A stretch of DNA of 51,828 nt. It comes from Ornithinibacillus halotolerans (GTDB lineage: Bacteria; Bacillota; Bacilli; Bacillales; Amphibacillaceae). The stretch is from positions 1 to 51,828 of the forward strand of contig NZ_BMEY01000024.1 in the NCBI RefSeq assembly GCF_014637405.1, in the 5' to 3' direction. Of this stretch, positions 1 to 8,557 are shown in pieces (within the stretch, counting starts at the first letter, position 1; every line of letters starts with the position of its first letter). Both the position numbers and the translations under genes were made by a program. The notes beneath the pieces are model-generated. The model was not told the origin of the DNA. It did not search any database and worked only from the letters and a program-made list of their open reading frames with translations.

Positions 1-49
1 TATACCGCCAAAAACGGCAAATCTAGTTTAGGAAATGGAAATGATTTCA

Positions 50-97
50 AAAAAACTGGTTCCAAGCAATTTTCAATCGCTTGGAACCAGTTTTTTA
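50..97. terminator. Bidirectional intrinsic terminator
   Basis: An 18-bp near-perfect stem (AAAAAACTGGTTCCAAGC paired with GCTTGGAACCAGTTTTTT) encloses an 11-base loop. T runs on both strands let it end the minus-strand operon that finishes at 146 and any plus-strand transcript entering from the left. Confidence 0.9.
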
Positions 98-145
98 TTA
101 CTTTCTGGCTAGTTTTGTCCCAGCCTCCTTATAAACAAAATTATA

Positions 146-1594
146 TTAATTAATCGCGATCGAAATTAACTTCTTCTCCAAAAACTCATCCATACCATGA
201 TGTCCACCTTCCTTACCACCACTACCAGATTGTTTAATACCACCAAATGGTGCTTCTGGTACAGAAGGGAAAACATCATTCACCCCAACCATTCCATAGT
301 CTAGCTTTTCTGCAACACGTAATGTGCGGGCAGTATTCTCCGTGAAGATATAAGCGGCTAAACCGTAATCAGTATTATTGGCTTTCTTAATAACTTCATC
401 TTCATCTGTAAAGGTTTGAATAGGGAATAATGGTCCAAATGTTTCTTCATTCATAACAACCATATCATCTGTTGCATTTTTTACAATTGTAGGTGGGCAG
501 AAGTAACCTTTTAAATCGCCATCCCACTCATTTCCACTAGCAACAACCTCCGCACCTTTTTCAAGCGCATCAGCTAAATGAGCTTCTACTTTTTCTACTG
601 CTTTTTCGCTAATAAGTGGTCCAAGTTCAACGCCTTCCTCAAGTCCGGAACCTATTTTCATCGCTTCTAATTTTTCTTTAAGTAGTGCAGTTAATTCATC
701 TGCAATTGATTCATGTACATATAAACGGTTGGCACAAATACAAGTTTGACCATTATTACGGAATTTACTTGCAATTGCCAGACTGGCTGTTTTTTCTAAG
801 TTAGCATCTTCAAATGCGATGATTGGAGCATGACCACCAAGCTCTAATGATACTTTCTTTACTTGGTCGGCAGCTTCACGCATTAAGTATTTACCGACAG
901 CAGTTGAACCAGTAAACGTAATAAGCTTCACATCTTTATTCGTGAGCATTTCCTCACCAATTGCTTGTGCGTCACCAGTAATTAAATTAACAACACCTGG
1001 AGGCATACCGGCTTCTTCAAAAATCTTTACAATTTCAATTGCAGATAAAGGCGTCTCAGGTGAAGGCTTTAACACCACTGTACAACCCGCAGCTAGAGCT
1101 GGCCCTAATTTACGTGTAATCATGGAAGAAGGGAAGTTCCAAGGTGTAATTGCGCCAACTACTCCAATTGGTTTAGGTACGACTAACATACGCTTTGTTT
1201 TCACGGAAGAAGGAATCCACTCGCCATACCCACGAGATGCTTCTTCTGCATACCACAATAAAAATCCAGCTGCCCCTTTTACTTCACCAACAGCCTCTGG
1301 TAGTGGTTTCCCTTGTTCTTTCGTTAAAATTTCGCCAAGTCGCTTGGCATCTTTACGCATTAATTCTGCGGCTTTATAAAGAATTCGTGAACGCTGTCTT
1401 CCAGTCATTTCACTCCAAGCTGGAAAAGCGTTGGAAGCAGCATTGATTGCTTCTCTAGTTTCTTCTTTCCCACCGTAAGCGACATCTGTAATCGGCTCAA
1501 GTGTTGCTGGATTGTATATGGTTTGTGTTTTAGACTCATCTACTTCAAGCCACTCGCCATTAATATAAATACTTTTCGTTAATGTTGAGATCAT
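146..1594 (-). CDS. gabD: NAD(P)-dependent semialdehyde dehydrogenase (GabD type; succinate or glutarate semialdehyde)
   Basis: A 482-residue aldehyde dehydrogenase that oxidises a short dicarboxylic semialdehyde to the diacid in the cytoplasm. The catalytic pair is visible: Glu251 in ELGGHAP and Cys285 in GQTCICANR. The PWNFP cofactor-site motif is near residue 151. Length and motifs match GabD. The ATG at 1594 follows GGGAGG at good spacing. It is the last gene of a minus-strand operon behind an acyl-CoA dehydrogenase and a class III CoA-transferase, 93 bp after the former. That context fits glutarate semialdehyde (lysine/5-aminovalerate breakdown) at least as well as succinate semialdehyde; the choice of substrate is inference. 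Confidence 0.9.
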   Translation of the reverse strand: MISTLTKSIYINGEWLEVDESKTQTIYNPATLEPITDVAYGGKEETREAINAASNAFPAWSEMTGRQRSRILYKAAELMRKDAKRLGEILTKEQGKPLPEAVGEVKGAAGFLLWYAEEASRGYGEWIPSSVKTKRMLVVPKPIGVVGAITPWNFPSSMITRKLGPALAAGCTVVLKPSPETPLSAIEIVKIFEEAGMPPGVVNLITGDAQAIGEEMLTNKDVKLITFTGSTAVGKYLMREAADQVKKVSLELGGHAPIIAFEDANLEKTASLAIASKFRNNGQTCICANRLYVHESIADELTALLKEKLEAMKIGSGLEEGVELGPLISEKAVEKVEAHLADALEKGAEVVASGNEWDGDLKGYFCPPTIVKNATDDMVVMNEETFGPLFPIQTFTDEDEVIKKANNTDYGLAAYIFTENTARTLRVAEKLDYGMVGVNDVFPSVPEAPFGGIKQSGSGGKEGGHHGMDEFLEKKLISIAIN

Positions 1595-1642
1595 ATTCCA
1601 TCCTCCCTTTATTTAAAACTACTATTCTATAAATAAGCATAG

Positions 1643-1676
1643 CGCACCTACAATATTCTATCAATTTGCAGGTGCG
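1643..1676 (-). other. Intercistronic hairpin
   Basis: The stem CGCACCTACAA / TTGCAGGTGCG lies in the 93-bp gap between the acyl-CoA dehydrogenase and the semialdehyde dehydrogenase genes. No run of T follows on the minus strand, so it is more likely an RNA stability or partial attenuation element than a full terminator. Confidence 0.4.
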
Positions 1677-1687
1677 GTGCTCGATTA

Positions 1688-2890
1688 TTAAACAAGTTCC
1701 TTATTTGGATTCCAAGCAGGAAGTGTCTTATTTAAAGGCTTATCTTTCCGGTAACCAAGTACATACTCTGCCTGCATAACGGTATGAATTTCACGAGTTC
1801 CTTCATAAATAACTGGTGCTTTAGAATTACGTAGGTAGCGCTCAACTGGATATTCATCTGAATAGCCATATGCCCCGTGGATTTGCATAGCATCATCCGC
1901 TGCTTGGTTGGCAAAATCACATGCTTGCCATTTCGCTAATGAAGTTTCGCGAGTATTTCTTTTCCCTTCATTTTTTAATTCACCAGCACGATAAACGAGA
2001 AGGCGGCTCATCTCAAGTCCTGCTTCCATTTTTGCAATCATTTGTTGAACTAATTGATGACGTCCAATTGGCTTTCCAAATGTTTCGCGCTCATGGCAGT
2101 ATTTCACACTAGCTTCTAAACACGCCATAATTAGACCTACTGCACCAGCGGCAACGGTGAAACGACCATTATCTAGTGCTGACATTGCAATCTTAAATCC
2201 TTCTCCTTCTTCACCAAGTAAGTTCTCAGCAGGAACCTTTACATTATCAAAGAAAAGTTCACCAGTATTACCAGAACGAATTCCATGTTTACCTTTTATT
2301 GCTTTAGAGGAAAATCCGTCCCATGTTCTTTCCACAATAAATGCAGATATTCCGTGGTGTTTTTTTGATTTATCGGTATAAGCAAAAACTAAGAAATGAT
2401 CGGCTACATCACATAAAGAGATCCATGTTTTCGAACCATTTAAAATATAATAATCGCCATCTTTAACCGCTGTAGATCGTAAAGCAGCGACATCGGATCC
2501 AGCTCCAGGTTCAGTTAAACCGAATGCGCCAATTTTTTCTCCTTTTGCTTGTGGTGTTAAATATTTCTGCTTTTGCTCTTCATTTCCCCATTGTAATAGA
2601 GTCATAGAATTAAGACCGGTATGAACAGATACTGCTGTACGAAATGCTGTATCTCCTCTTTCAAGTTCTTCACATACGATGGCTAAAGCATTGTAATCCA
2701 TGCCACTTCCACCATACTCTTCAGGAATACAAACTCCCATTAATCCAAGGTCAGCAAGCCTTTTATATAAATTTTGATCAAATTGACCTTCTCGATCCCA
2801 CTCTGCAATGTAAGGCATAATCTCCTTATCTACAAAACTTCTAACTGTTTCACGTAACATATTTTGTTCTTCCGTAAAATTAAAATCCAT
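1688..2890 (-). CDS. Acyl-CoA dehydrogenase, probable glutaryl-CoA dehydrogenase type
   Basis: A 400-residue FAD-dependent acyl-CoA dehydrogenase. The order is N-terminal helical domain, FAD/substrate motif FGLTEPGAGSD (residues 123-133), middle beta domain, and C-terminal helical domain with the catalytic-base motif IYEGTREIH (Glu363). Residues 84-93 (RTAVSVHTGL) resemble the segment of glutaryl-CoA dehydrogenases that carries the arginine (Arg94 in the human enzyme) binding the substrate carboxylate. This argues for a dicarboxylyl-CoA substrate. The gene lies 16 bp after the CoA-transferase gene, so the pair is almost certainly co-transcribed. ATG at 2890 follows AGGAGAG. A generic short-chain acyl-CoA dehydrogenase remains possible. 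Confidence 0.85.
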   Translation of the reverse strand: MDFNFTEEQNMLRETVRSFVDKEIMPYIAEWDREGQFDQNLYKRLADLGLMGVCIPEEYGGSGMDYNALAIVCEELERGDTAFRTAVSVHTGLNSMTLLQWGNEEQKQKYLTPQAKGEKIGAFGLTEPGAGSDVAALRSTAVKDGDYYILNGSKTWISLCDVADHFLVFAYTDKSKKHHGISAFIVERTWDGFSSKAIKGKHGIRSGNTGELFFDNVKVPAENLLGEEGEGFKIAMSALDNGRFTVAAGAVGLIMACLEASVKYCHERETFGKPIGRHQLVQQMIAKMEAGLEMSRLLVYRAGELKNEGKRNTRETSLAKWQACDFANQAADDAMQIHGAYGYSDEYPVERYLRNSKAPVIYEGTREIHTVMQAEYVLGYRKDKPLNKTLPAWNPNKELV

Positions 2891-2906
2891 TTTTTCATCT
2901 CTCCTA

Positions 2907-4052
2907 TTATTTCATTTTTGATTGTAAAATATCTTCATTATGTTCTCCTGCAATCGGAGGGTGGTGTCTTAAAGTGACTGGTGTTCGTGATAGTTTTAAT
3001 GGACTTCCAATCATTTTAATTAGACCTGCTGTTGGATGGTCCATCTCAAGGAACATATCTCTTGCATGTAATTGGGGGTCCTCGGTAACTTGTTGGATAT
3101 TTTGAATAGGCCCACAAGGAATATTATTTTCATGACACTTGTCTAACCAATAACTTGTCGGTTTTGTCAGTAGTACTTCTTGAATTAATGGAACAAGAAT
3201 ATTCCTATGTTCCACGCGAGCAGGATTTGATTGGAAACGAGAATCTTCACTAAACTCTTCTTTTCCAATTATTTTACAAAGAGCACGAAATTGCTTATCG
3301 TTTCCAACGGCAATAACCATTTCACCGTCCATCGTTTGGAACGTTTGGTACGGCACGATATTGGCATGATGATTTCCTAATCGTTCTGGGATTTTTCCTG
3401 ACATTAAATAATTACTGCCAATATTAATTAGAGAGCTAACAGCAGCATCATATAAAGATAAATCTAATTTTTGTCCTCGGCCTGAATTCTGCCTTTCTAA
3501 CAGAGCAGCTTGAATACCAATTGCTGCATATAACCCAGTCAAAATATCAGTAATAGCTACCCCTAGTTTCTGGGGACCAGATTTTTCATCTCCAGTAATG
3601 CTCATTAGCCCACTCATTCCTTGGATAATGAAATCATAACCAGGTAAATCTTTATATGGACCAGTTTCTCCAAAGCCGGTAATAGAACAATAAACAATAC
3701 CAGGATTAATCTTTTCTAGCTCCTCATAGTTAATTCCAAAACGCTCCATTGTCCCAGTTTTGAAATTATGGATAATGACATCCGATTCCTTGACTAGATT
3801 TTTTATCGTATCAATACCATCCTCAGACTTCAGATCAATGGTGATACTCTTTTTATTTCGGTTAGCACAAAGATAATAAGCGCTAACTTCATTTTGAAAA
3901 GGTGGGCCCCATTTCCTTGTATCATCACTACCCCCAGGTGCTTCCACTTTAATTACCTCTGCACCGAGGTCTCCGAGAATCATTGTGCAATATGGACCAG
4001 CAAGTACTCTGGTCAGATCAAGAACTCTTATGTTCGCTAATGCTCCTGACAC
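2907..4052 (-). CDS. CaiB/BaiF family (class III) CoA-transferase
   Basis: A 381-residue class III CoA-transferase, which moves CoA between carboxylic acids through an aspartyl-CoA intermediate. The catalytic aspartate is visible at residue 169 in VAITDILTG, the same number as in formyl-CoA transferase. The N-terminal block RVLDLTRVLAGPYCTMILGD is typical. GTG start at 4052 with AAAGGAG about 7 bases upstream. First gene of the operon; followed by an acyl-CoA dehydrogenase and a GabD-like dehydrogenase. With them it would activate glutarate to glutaryl-CoA, as SUGCT/GcdG proteins do. The acid it uses cannot be read from the sequence. Confidence 0.88.
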   Translation of the reverse strand: MSGALANIRVLDLTRVLAGPYCTMILGDLGAEVIKVEAPGGSDDTRKWGPPFQNEVSAYYLCANRNKKSITIDLKSEDGIDTIKNLVKESDVIIHNFKTGTMERFGINYEELEKINPGIVYCSITGFGETGPYKDLPGYDFIIQGMSGLMSITGDEKSGPQKLGVAITDILTGLYAAIGIQAALLERQNSGRGQKLDLSLYDAAVSSLINIGSNYLMSGKIPERLGNHHANIVPYQTFQTMDGEMVIAVGNDKQFRALCKIIGKEEFSEDSRFQSNPARVEHRNILVPLIQEVLLTKPTSYWLDKCHENNIPCGPIQNIQQVTEDPQLHARDMFLEMDHPTAGLIKMIGSPLKLSRTPVTLRHHPPIAGEHNEDILQSKMK

Positions 4053-4082
4053 AACTACACTCCTTTCTATATAAAATTTCTA

Positions 4083-4144
4083 AATAAAAAAAGCCAGTTC
4101 AAATGAACACAGCAGTAGTGCTGAGTCATTATGAACTGGCTTTT
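4083..4144 (-). terminator. Terminator-like hairpin in the leader of the catabolic operon
   Basis: On the minus strand, AAAGCCAGTTCA pairs with TGAACTGGCTTT, with a smaller CAGCA/TGCTG hairpin inside the loop, followed at once by a run of T. It lies between the cre box and the CoA-transferase start codon, so it must either attenuate that operon or end a short RNA begun near the cre box. Confidence 0.6.
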
Positions 4145-4240
4145 GGCTTGTTGATACAGAACAGGATTTGAACTGTGAACAAGCTAGGCAGTAAGATGGA
4201 ATATTTAAAAATTGTAAGGAAGGTTATGTGAATTATCACT

Positions 4241-4256
4241 TGTAAGCGCTTTAACA
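4241..4256. promoter_or_regulatory. cre box (CcpA site)
   Basis: TGTAAGCGCTTTAACA is close to the catabolite responsive element consensus, with the central palindrome AAGCGCTT intact. It is about 190 bp upstream of the CoA-transferase start, consistent with CcpA repression of the acid-degrading operon during sugar growth. Confidence 0.7.
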
Positions 4257-4468
4257 TAACTCTTATTAATAGTTTAGTGGATAGGGTGAAATTTGTAAAT
4301 AGGGAGTTGGTCTATCAAATGTAGATTTTAGTAAATTCTGGTTAGAGCAGCGTCTCATTTATTATTTCTAATGGAAACTAGGTTCAAAATGAAGAATGAA
4401 CCCCCGCCAAACATCATTTCAAGATAAAACTAAACCCCAAATGATAAAAGCCCCTCCACTCAATCAAC

Positions 4469-4495
4469 AAAAAAACGAGGGCTTATACCCTCGTT
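4469..4495 (-). terminator. Terminator of mreBH
   Basis: The minus-strand stem AACGAGGG / CCCTCGTT with a 6-base loop is followed by seven T, directly after the mreBH stop codon. Confidence 0.85.
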
Positions 4496-4499
4496 CTCA

Positions 4500-5507
4500 C
4501 TATTTTGCTGCTTTTTCAAGCTTTGAAATCATTTTGATAGCTTTTCCAGTACCAATAGCTACAGACTCTAATGGATTTGGTGCAATATGAACTGGTACTT
4601 GTAATTCTTCTGCTAACCACTCTTGCATCCCTTTTAGTAGCGATCCACCACCAGTAATAACAATTCCATGGTCAACAATATCTCCACTCAATTCTGGTGG
4701 ACAGTTTTCAAGTGTTACACGAATAGCTTGTAAAATCTGTTCAAGAGATTCCCTAATTGCTTTATAAACCTCTTTTGAAGAAATGGAAACCGTCTTCGGT
4801 AGACCAGTTACCATATCACGGCCTCGTACATCCATGAATTCTTCTTCATGGTTTTCATGTGCATAGCCAATTTCTATTTTTACATTTTCAGCAGTACGCT
4901 CACCAATTAATACGTTATATTTTTTACGGATAAATTGAATGATTTCATCGTCAAATTTGTCTCCACCAACTCGTACAGAGCTAGAAGATACAACTCCACC
5001 AAGGGAGATGATACCAATTTCAGCGGTACCTCCACCAATATCAACAATTACATTGGCGATTGGCTCATCAACGGGTAGATCAGCACCAATTGCAGCGGCA
5101 ACTGGTTCTTCAATAAGATGAACATTTTTCGCTCCGTAGCTAGTTACAGCATTGTGAATTGCTCTTCTTTCAACTGTTGTGCTTCCAGTTGGTGTACAAA
5201 CAACGACATTTGGTTTACGCATGGACATACCAAGTTGTTTGGCAACCTTTTTTAAGAATGCTTTTAACATTTGCGCTGTAATATCATAATCCGCAATTAC
5301 ACCATCACGTAATGGACGTATTGGTACAATATTTCGTGGTGTTTTACCAATCATCTCTTTCGCTTCTTGTCCAACAGCTACAACTTGTTTTGTATTAATG
5401 TCAATAGCAACAACAGATGGCTCATTTAAAATAATTCCTTTATTTTTTGAATATATAAGTATATTTGCAGTTCCTAAATCAATTCCTATTTCTGCATTTG
5501 AAAACAT
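4500..5507 (-). CDS. mreBH: MreB-like actin homologue MreBH
   Basis: A 335-residue bacterial actin of the MreB family. These proteins polymerise on the inner face of the membrane and organise sidewall peptidoglycan synthesis and hydrolysis. Actin-type ATP-site blocks are visible: IGIDLGTAN (phosphate 1), [11 protein letters not shown] (phosphate 2) and [10 protein letters not shown] (adenosine). The N-terminus [20 protein letters not shown] and the C-terminal half resemble B. subtilis MreBH more than MreB or Mbl. The start at 5507 is preferred over a longer frame because GGAGG lies 7 bases upstream and family members begin MF.. at this point. It is monocistronic with its own terminator. In B. 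subtilis mreBH belongs to the SigI regulon; I do not find a clear SigI promoter here. Confidence 0.9.
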   Translation of the reverse strand: MFSNAEIGIDLGTANILIYSKNKGIILNEPSVVAIDINTKQVVAVGQEAKEMIGKTPRNIVPIRPLRDGVIADYDITAQMLKAFLKKVAKQLGMSMRKPNVVVCTPTGSTTVERRAIHNAVTSYGAKNVHLIEEPVAAAIGADLPVDEPIANVIVDIGGGTAEIGIISLGGVVSSSSVRVGGDKFDDEIIQFIRKKYNVLIGERTAENVKIEIGYAHENHEEEFMDVRGRDMVTGLPKTVSISSKEVYKAIRESLEQILQAIRVTLENCPPELSGDIVDHGIVITGGGSLLKGMQEWLAEELQVPVHIAPNPLESVAIGTGKAIKMISKLEKAAK

Positions 5508-5853
5508 AGTTAGTTCCTCCAGTGGTGACAAATAGTTACAATATATGGTTCTAGTCTTGTTCAATATTTATGGGTGTCTAAGAGACAATATATTGGTTAG
5601 TATTTACAAATTAGTTAGCTTTATTAGTATGAATATCCTTAGCATCTTACTATTCTCTAGCTAAAAAAACTGTACTATATAAAAATAAGACACTTTTCAT
5701 GGAAACTCAAGTTTCATTTGCTTTACAATTTTTGTCGAATGTAATATTTATGGAAAATATTATAAAATTTGTATTCTAAATATATAAGTAGTTTTAATTG
5801 AACAACTTTCATTTAGCAGTATAATATTAATGAAGGAATTAGGGGGAAACATA
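5508..5853. other. Divergent intergenic region mreBH/plsC
   Basis: This AT-rich 346-bp gap carries the mreBH ribosome-binding site on the left and a good sigma-A promoter for plsC on the right. I see nothing else in it that I can support. Confidence 0.5.
5798..5825 (+). promoter_or_regulatory. Sigma-A promoter of plsC
   Basis: TTGAAC (5798-5803), a 16-base spacer and TATAAT (5820-5825). Predicted transcription start near 5832, which excludes the upstream ATG at 5830 and supports 5854 as the start codon. Confidence 0.7.
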
Positions 5854-6618
5854 ATGTTATTTTCAATTCGAATTTATGCTTATGCTGTTATTTTAGTAAT
5901 TGGAAGTTTATTTACATTACAAAGAGCTAAACGGTTGTATGAAAAGCCAAGTACTGAAGAGACAAGAGAGAGTATATTTGCTACACCTCAAAATGTGTCA
6001 ATGAAGGTTATTAAGGCAACAGGTACAGAAGTACATGTTACAGGAAGAGAGAAAATTCCTGATGGGGCTGTACTATATGTTGCAAATCATCAAGGATTGT
6101 TTGATATTCTAGCTTTTCTAGGGCATTTAGGTAAACCAGTTGGTTTCATTGCTAAACAAGAAATAAAAAAACTCCCAATCATTCGTACGTGGATGGGGTT
6201 ATTAAATTGTGTATTTATAGACCGTTCCGATCGTAGACAATCAATGAAAGCAATTAATCAAGGAATAGAAAATTTAAAACAGGGTTCATCATTAGTAATT
6301 TTCCCTGAGGGGACAAGAGGAAAAGGAACAGAATTGAGTGAGTTTAAGCCTGGTAGTCTTCGCCTTGCTACTAAAGCGAATGTTCCAATTGTACCAGTAA
6401 CATTAAATGGGACGTATCAAATGTTGGAAGCGGGAAATGGACGTGTTAAAGGTTCTACGATAACAATGACAATACATGACCCAATTTTTCCAAGTAAATA
6501 TCAAGAGCTAAAAAGTGCAGAATTAGCGAAAGAGTTACAAGAGATCGTTCAAAGTGCACTGCCACATATTGCTACTACAAATGAAATTGATAAGGAACTA
6601 GTTACAAATACACAATAA
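5854..6618 (+). CDS. plsC: 1-acyl-sn-glycerol-3-phosphate acyltransferase (PlsC family)
   Basis: A 254-residue lysophosphatidate acyltransferase of the membrane, making phosphatidic acid in phospholipid synthesis. An N-terminal membrane helix (residues about 5-22) precedes the acyltransferase domain. The HX4D catalytic motif is NHQGLFD (His79, Asp84), and the substrate-binding motif FPEGTRG follows about 80 residues later. The ATG at 5854 has AGGGGG 7 bases upstream; the in-frame ATG at 5830 would lie at or upstream of the predicted transcription start. Monocistronic, followed by a terminator. Related YhdO-type proteins in Bacillus have the same size. Confidence 0.88.
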   Translation: MLFSIRIYAYAVILVIGSLFTLQRAKRLYEKPSTEETRESIFATPQNVSMKVIKATGTEVHVTGREKIPDGAVLYVANHQGLFDILAFLGHLGKPVGFIAKQEIKKLPIIRTWMGLLNCVFIDRSDRRQSMKAINQGIENLKQGSSLVIFPEGTRGKGTELSEFKPGSLRLATKANVPIVPVTLNGTYQMLEAGNGRVKGSTITMTIHDPIFPSKYQELKSAELAKELQEIVQSALPHIATTNEIDKELVTNTQ

Positions 6619-6636
6619 AACAACATTGTCATATAC

Positions 6637-6676
6637 AAACAGTGGGTAGAGAAACTAATCCTCACTGTTTTTTAAC
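6637..6676 (+). terminator. Terminator of plsC
   Basis: AAACAGTG pairs with CACTGTTT across a long loop, and the descending arm runs into six T. Confidence 0.7.
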
Positions 6677-6791
6677 AGAAATTGTTAACTCTAGCTAACA
6701 GGGAAAATTAGTTATTTAAAGAGCATTCCATTTCCAATATCGATACATACTATTGTTAGTTAGTAATGACCATTTCAGAGAGGTGATCAAG

Positions 6792-7787
6792 TTGGTTCAG
6801 GGTACCGTTAATTGGAATACACAAGTTGATAGAGAGTGGCTGCAAGAATATGTTGATGATTGGGTTGCATTTTATCGAAAAGTAACAGTAGAAGGAAATG
6901 TCGCCTCTTATATTCCAGAGTTGGCTAAAGCAGACCCAAACCATCTTGGTATATCCATTCTTGGAAAAAATGGGACAGCTGTTCGTTCCGGAGATGTTGA
7001 TCAAGCGTTTACGATACAAAGCATTTCAAAAGTATTAAGCTTTATTATAGCCTGTGTGGAAAAGGGTGTAGGCTATGTACTTGATCGTGTAGATGTGGAA
7101 CCAACTGGGGAAGCATTTAATTCCATTATGCATCTAGAAATGAAAAGTTTAAATAAACCTTTTAATCCATTTGTAAATGCAGGTGCACTTACGGTGACGT
7201 CTATGCTTAATGGTAATACTCCAGAAGAAAAATTGGCGCCTATTTTAGAACTATTGGAAAAGATAATAGGTTACCGTCCAGTCATAAATGAACAAGTATT
7301 TCGCTCAGAATTTGAAACTTCTGCTAGAAATAGGGCAATTGGTTATTATTTACTTGAAACAGGATTCTTGGAATCGGACCTCGAATTAACATTAGACACC
7401 TATTTTAGACAATGTTCAATTGAAATTACGGTAGATGATTTAGCTAAGATAGGTTTAATTCTTGCAAATGATGGTGAAGATCCTAATAATGAGGAAGAGA
7501 TTATCCCTCGCCAAGTTGCACGAATTACTAAGGCGCTAATGCTCACTTGTGGGATGTATGATGCTTCAGGGAAATTTGCTACTTATGTTGGTATTCCTGC
7601 TAAAAGTGGGGTATCAGGTGGTATTTTGGCACTTGCTCCACCAAGGGTCAGAAACACACAGTTTCCCTTTATTGAGGGATGTGGAATTGGTGTGTTTGGA
7701 CCAGCATTAGAAGAAAGAGGAAATAGTATTGCAGGAATTAAGTTGTTAAAACATATTGCTTCTCAATGGGATTTAAGTATTTTCTAA
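6792..7787 (+). CDS. glsA: Glutaminase
   Basis: A 331-residue serine-dependent glutaminase that hydrolyses glutamine to glutamate and ammonia. The catalytic SxxK is visible as Ser77-Ile-Ser-Lys80 in FTIQSISK. Further family blocks are NPFVNAGAL, the EFETSARNRA segment and the C-terminal KSGVSGGI. The start is read as TTG at 6792 because GAGAGGTG lies 6 bases upstream and the product then has family length; an in-frame upstream start has no such site. The gene ends 31 bp before an SRAP gene and no terminator separates them, so the two may be co-transcribed. Confidence 0.88.
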   Translation: MVQGTVNWNTQVDREWLQEYVDDWVAFYRKVTVEGNVASYIPELAKADPNHLGISILGKNGTAVRSGDVDQAFTIQSISKVLSFIIACVEKGVGYVLDRVDVEPTGEAFNSIMHLEMKSLNKPFNPFVNAGALTVTSMLNGNTPEEKLAPILELLEKIIGYRPVINEQVFRSEFETSARNRAIGYYLLETGFLESDLELTLDTYFRQCSIEITVDDLAKIGLILANDGEDPNNEEEIIPRQVARITKALMLTCGMYDASGKFATYVGIPAKSGVSGGILALAPPRVRNTQFPFIEGCGIGVFGPALEERGNSIAGIKLLKHIASQWDLSIF

Positions 7788-7818
7788 AAATGAATGTATC
7801 GTTGGGGGAGAGGAAACG

Positions 7819-8490
7819 ATGTGTGGTAGATATACGATGCTTGCAGATGAACTTGAGATACTTGATGAATTCGGAATCGAACGTGACATTCAAGACTTTC
7901 ATAAAAGCTATAATGTAGCTCCTGGTCAAAATGTCCTTGCCATTATCCATGATGGGAAAGAGAAACGTGCTGGATATTTACGTTGGGGTCTTGTACCATC
8001 TTGGGCCAGAGACGAGAAAATCGGTTATAAAATGATCAATGCTAGAAGTGAGTCTGCACATGAAAAACCAAGCTTCAAAAATCTTCTGTCTAGAAAAAGA
8101 TGTCTTATTGTTGCGGATAGTTTTTATGAGTGGAAAAAGAATGAAGATGGTACGAAACAACCAAAACGAATACATGTAGCTAATCGTAAACTGTTTGCGT
8201 TTGCTGGATTATGGGATAAATGGCGTCATGATGAGGGAGATTTATTCACTTGTACGATTTTAACTCGCGATGCGAATGATTTCATGCAAGATATTCATCA
8301 TAGAGAACCAATAATTTTACCGAAAGAGCATGAAAATACATGGATTGCGCCAGAACGAATGGAACCTATAGAGGCACATGAATTTTTATTAAATGTTCAA
8401 ATGGACCCACTTTCTGCTTATAATGTTTCGAGCTATGTGAATGCAGCAAAAAATAATGATGAAGCATGTATAAGGGCTTTGGCGGATTAA
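7819..8490 (+). CDS. SRAP domain protein (YedK/HMCES family), abasic-site DNA crosslinking
   Basis: A 223-residue SOS response-associated peptidase-like protein. The family forms a thiazolidine crosslink to abasic sites in single-stranded DNA through Cys2 after removal of the initiator Met. Conserved residues are in place: Cys2 (MCGRY), Asn32 (YNVAPGQ), Glu104 (FYEWK) and His160 (IHHREP), the last with the same number as in E. coli YedK. GGGGGAG is a strong ribosome-binding site ahead of ATG 7819. It is 31 bp after the glutaminase gene. I see no LexA box, so damage induction is not shown. Confidence 0.9.
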   Translation: MCGRYTMLADELEILDEFGIERDIQDFHKSYNVAPGQNVLAIIHDGKEKRAGYLRWGLVPSWARDEKIGYKMINARSESAHEKPSFKNLLSRKRCLIVADSFYEWKKNEDGTKQPKRIHVANRKLFAFAGLWDKWRHDEGDLFTCTILTRDANDFMQDIHHREPIILPKEHENTWIAPERMEPIEAHEFLLNVQMDPLSAYNVSSYVNAAKNNDEACIRALAD

Positions 8491-8505
8491 GTTTTTATTA
8501 AGCAA

Positions 8506-8549
8506 GGGAGTTCAAAGTTTTCTCCTTAACTTTGAACTCCCTCTTTTTA
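8506..8549 (+). terminator. Terminator of the glsA-SRAP unit
   Basis: A perfect 14-bp stem GGGAGTTCAAAGTT / AACTTTGAACTCCC with an 8-base loop is followed by TCTTTTT. Confidence 0.9.
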
Positions 8550-8557
8550 AGCTACTA

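Larger units (their letters stand above)
4053..4499. other. Intergenic region with catabolic operon control signals
   Basis: This 447-bp gap lies between the CoA-transferase start and the mreBH stop. It holds, from right to left on the minus strand, the mreBH terminator, a near-consensus cre box and a terminator-like leader hairpin. I see no convincing ORF and no well-matched sigma-A promoter. Confidence 0.6.

Noticed and set aside
5508-5620. SigI promoter for mreBH
   Set aside because: An ACCCAT sequence with TGAA at about the right distance is present on the minus strand, but it departs from the known ACCCCC/CGAA pattern in both elements.
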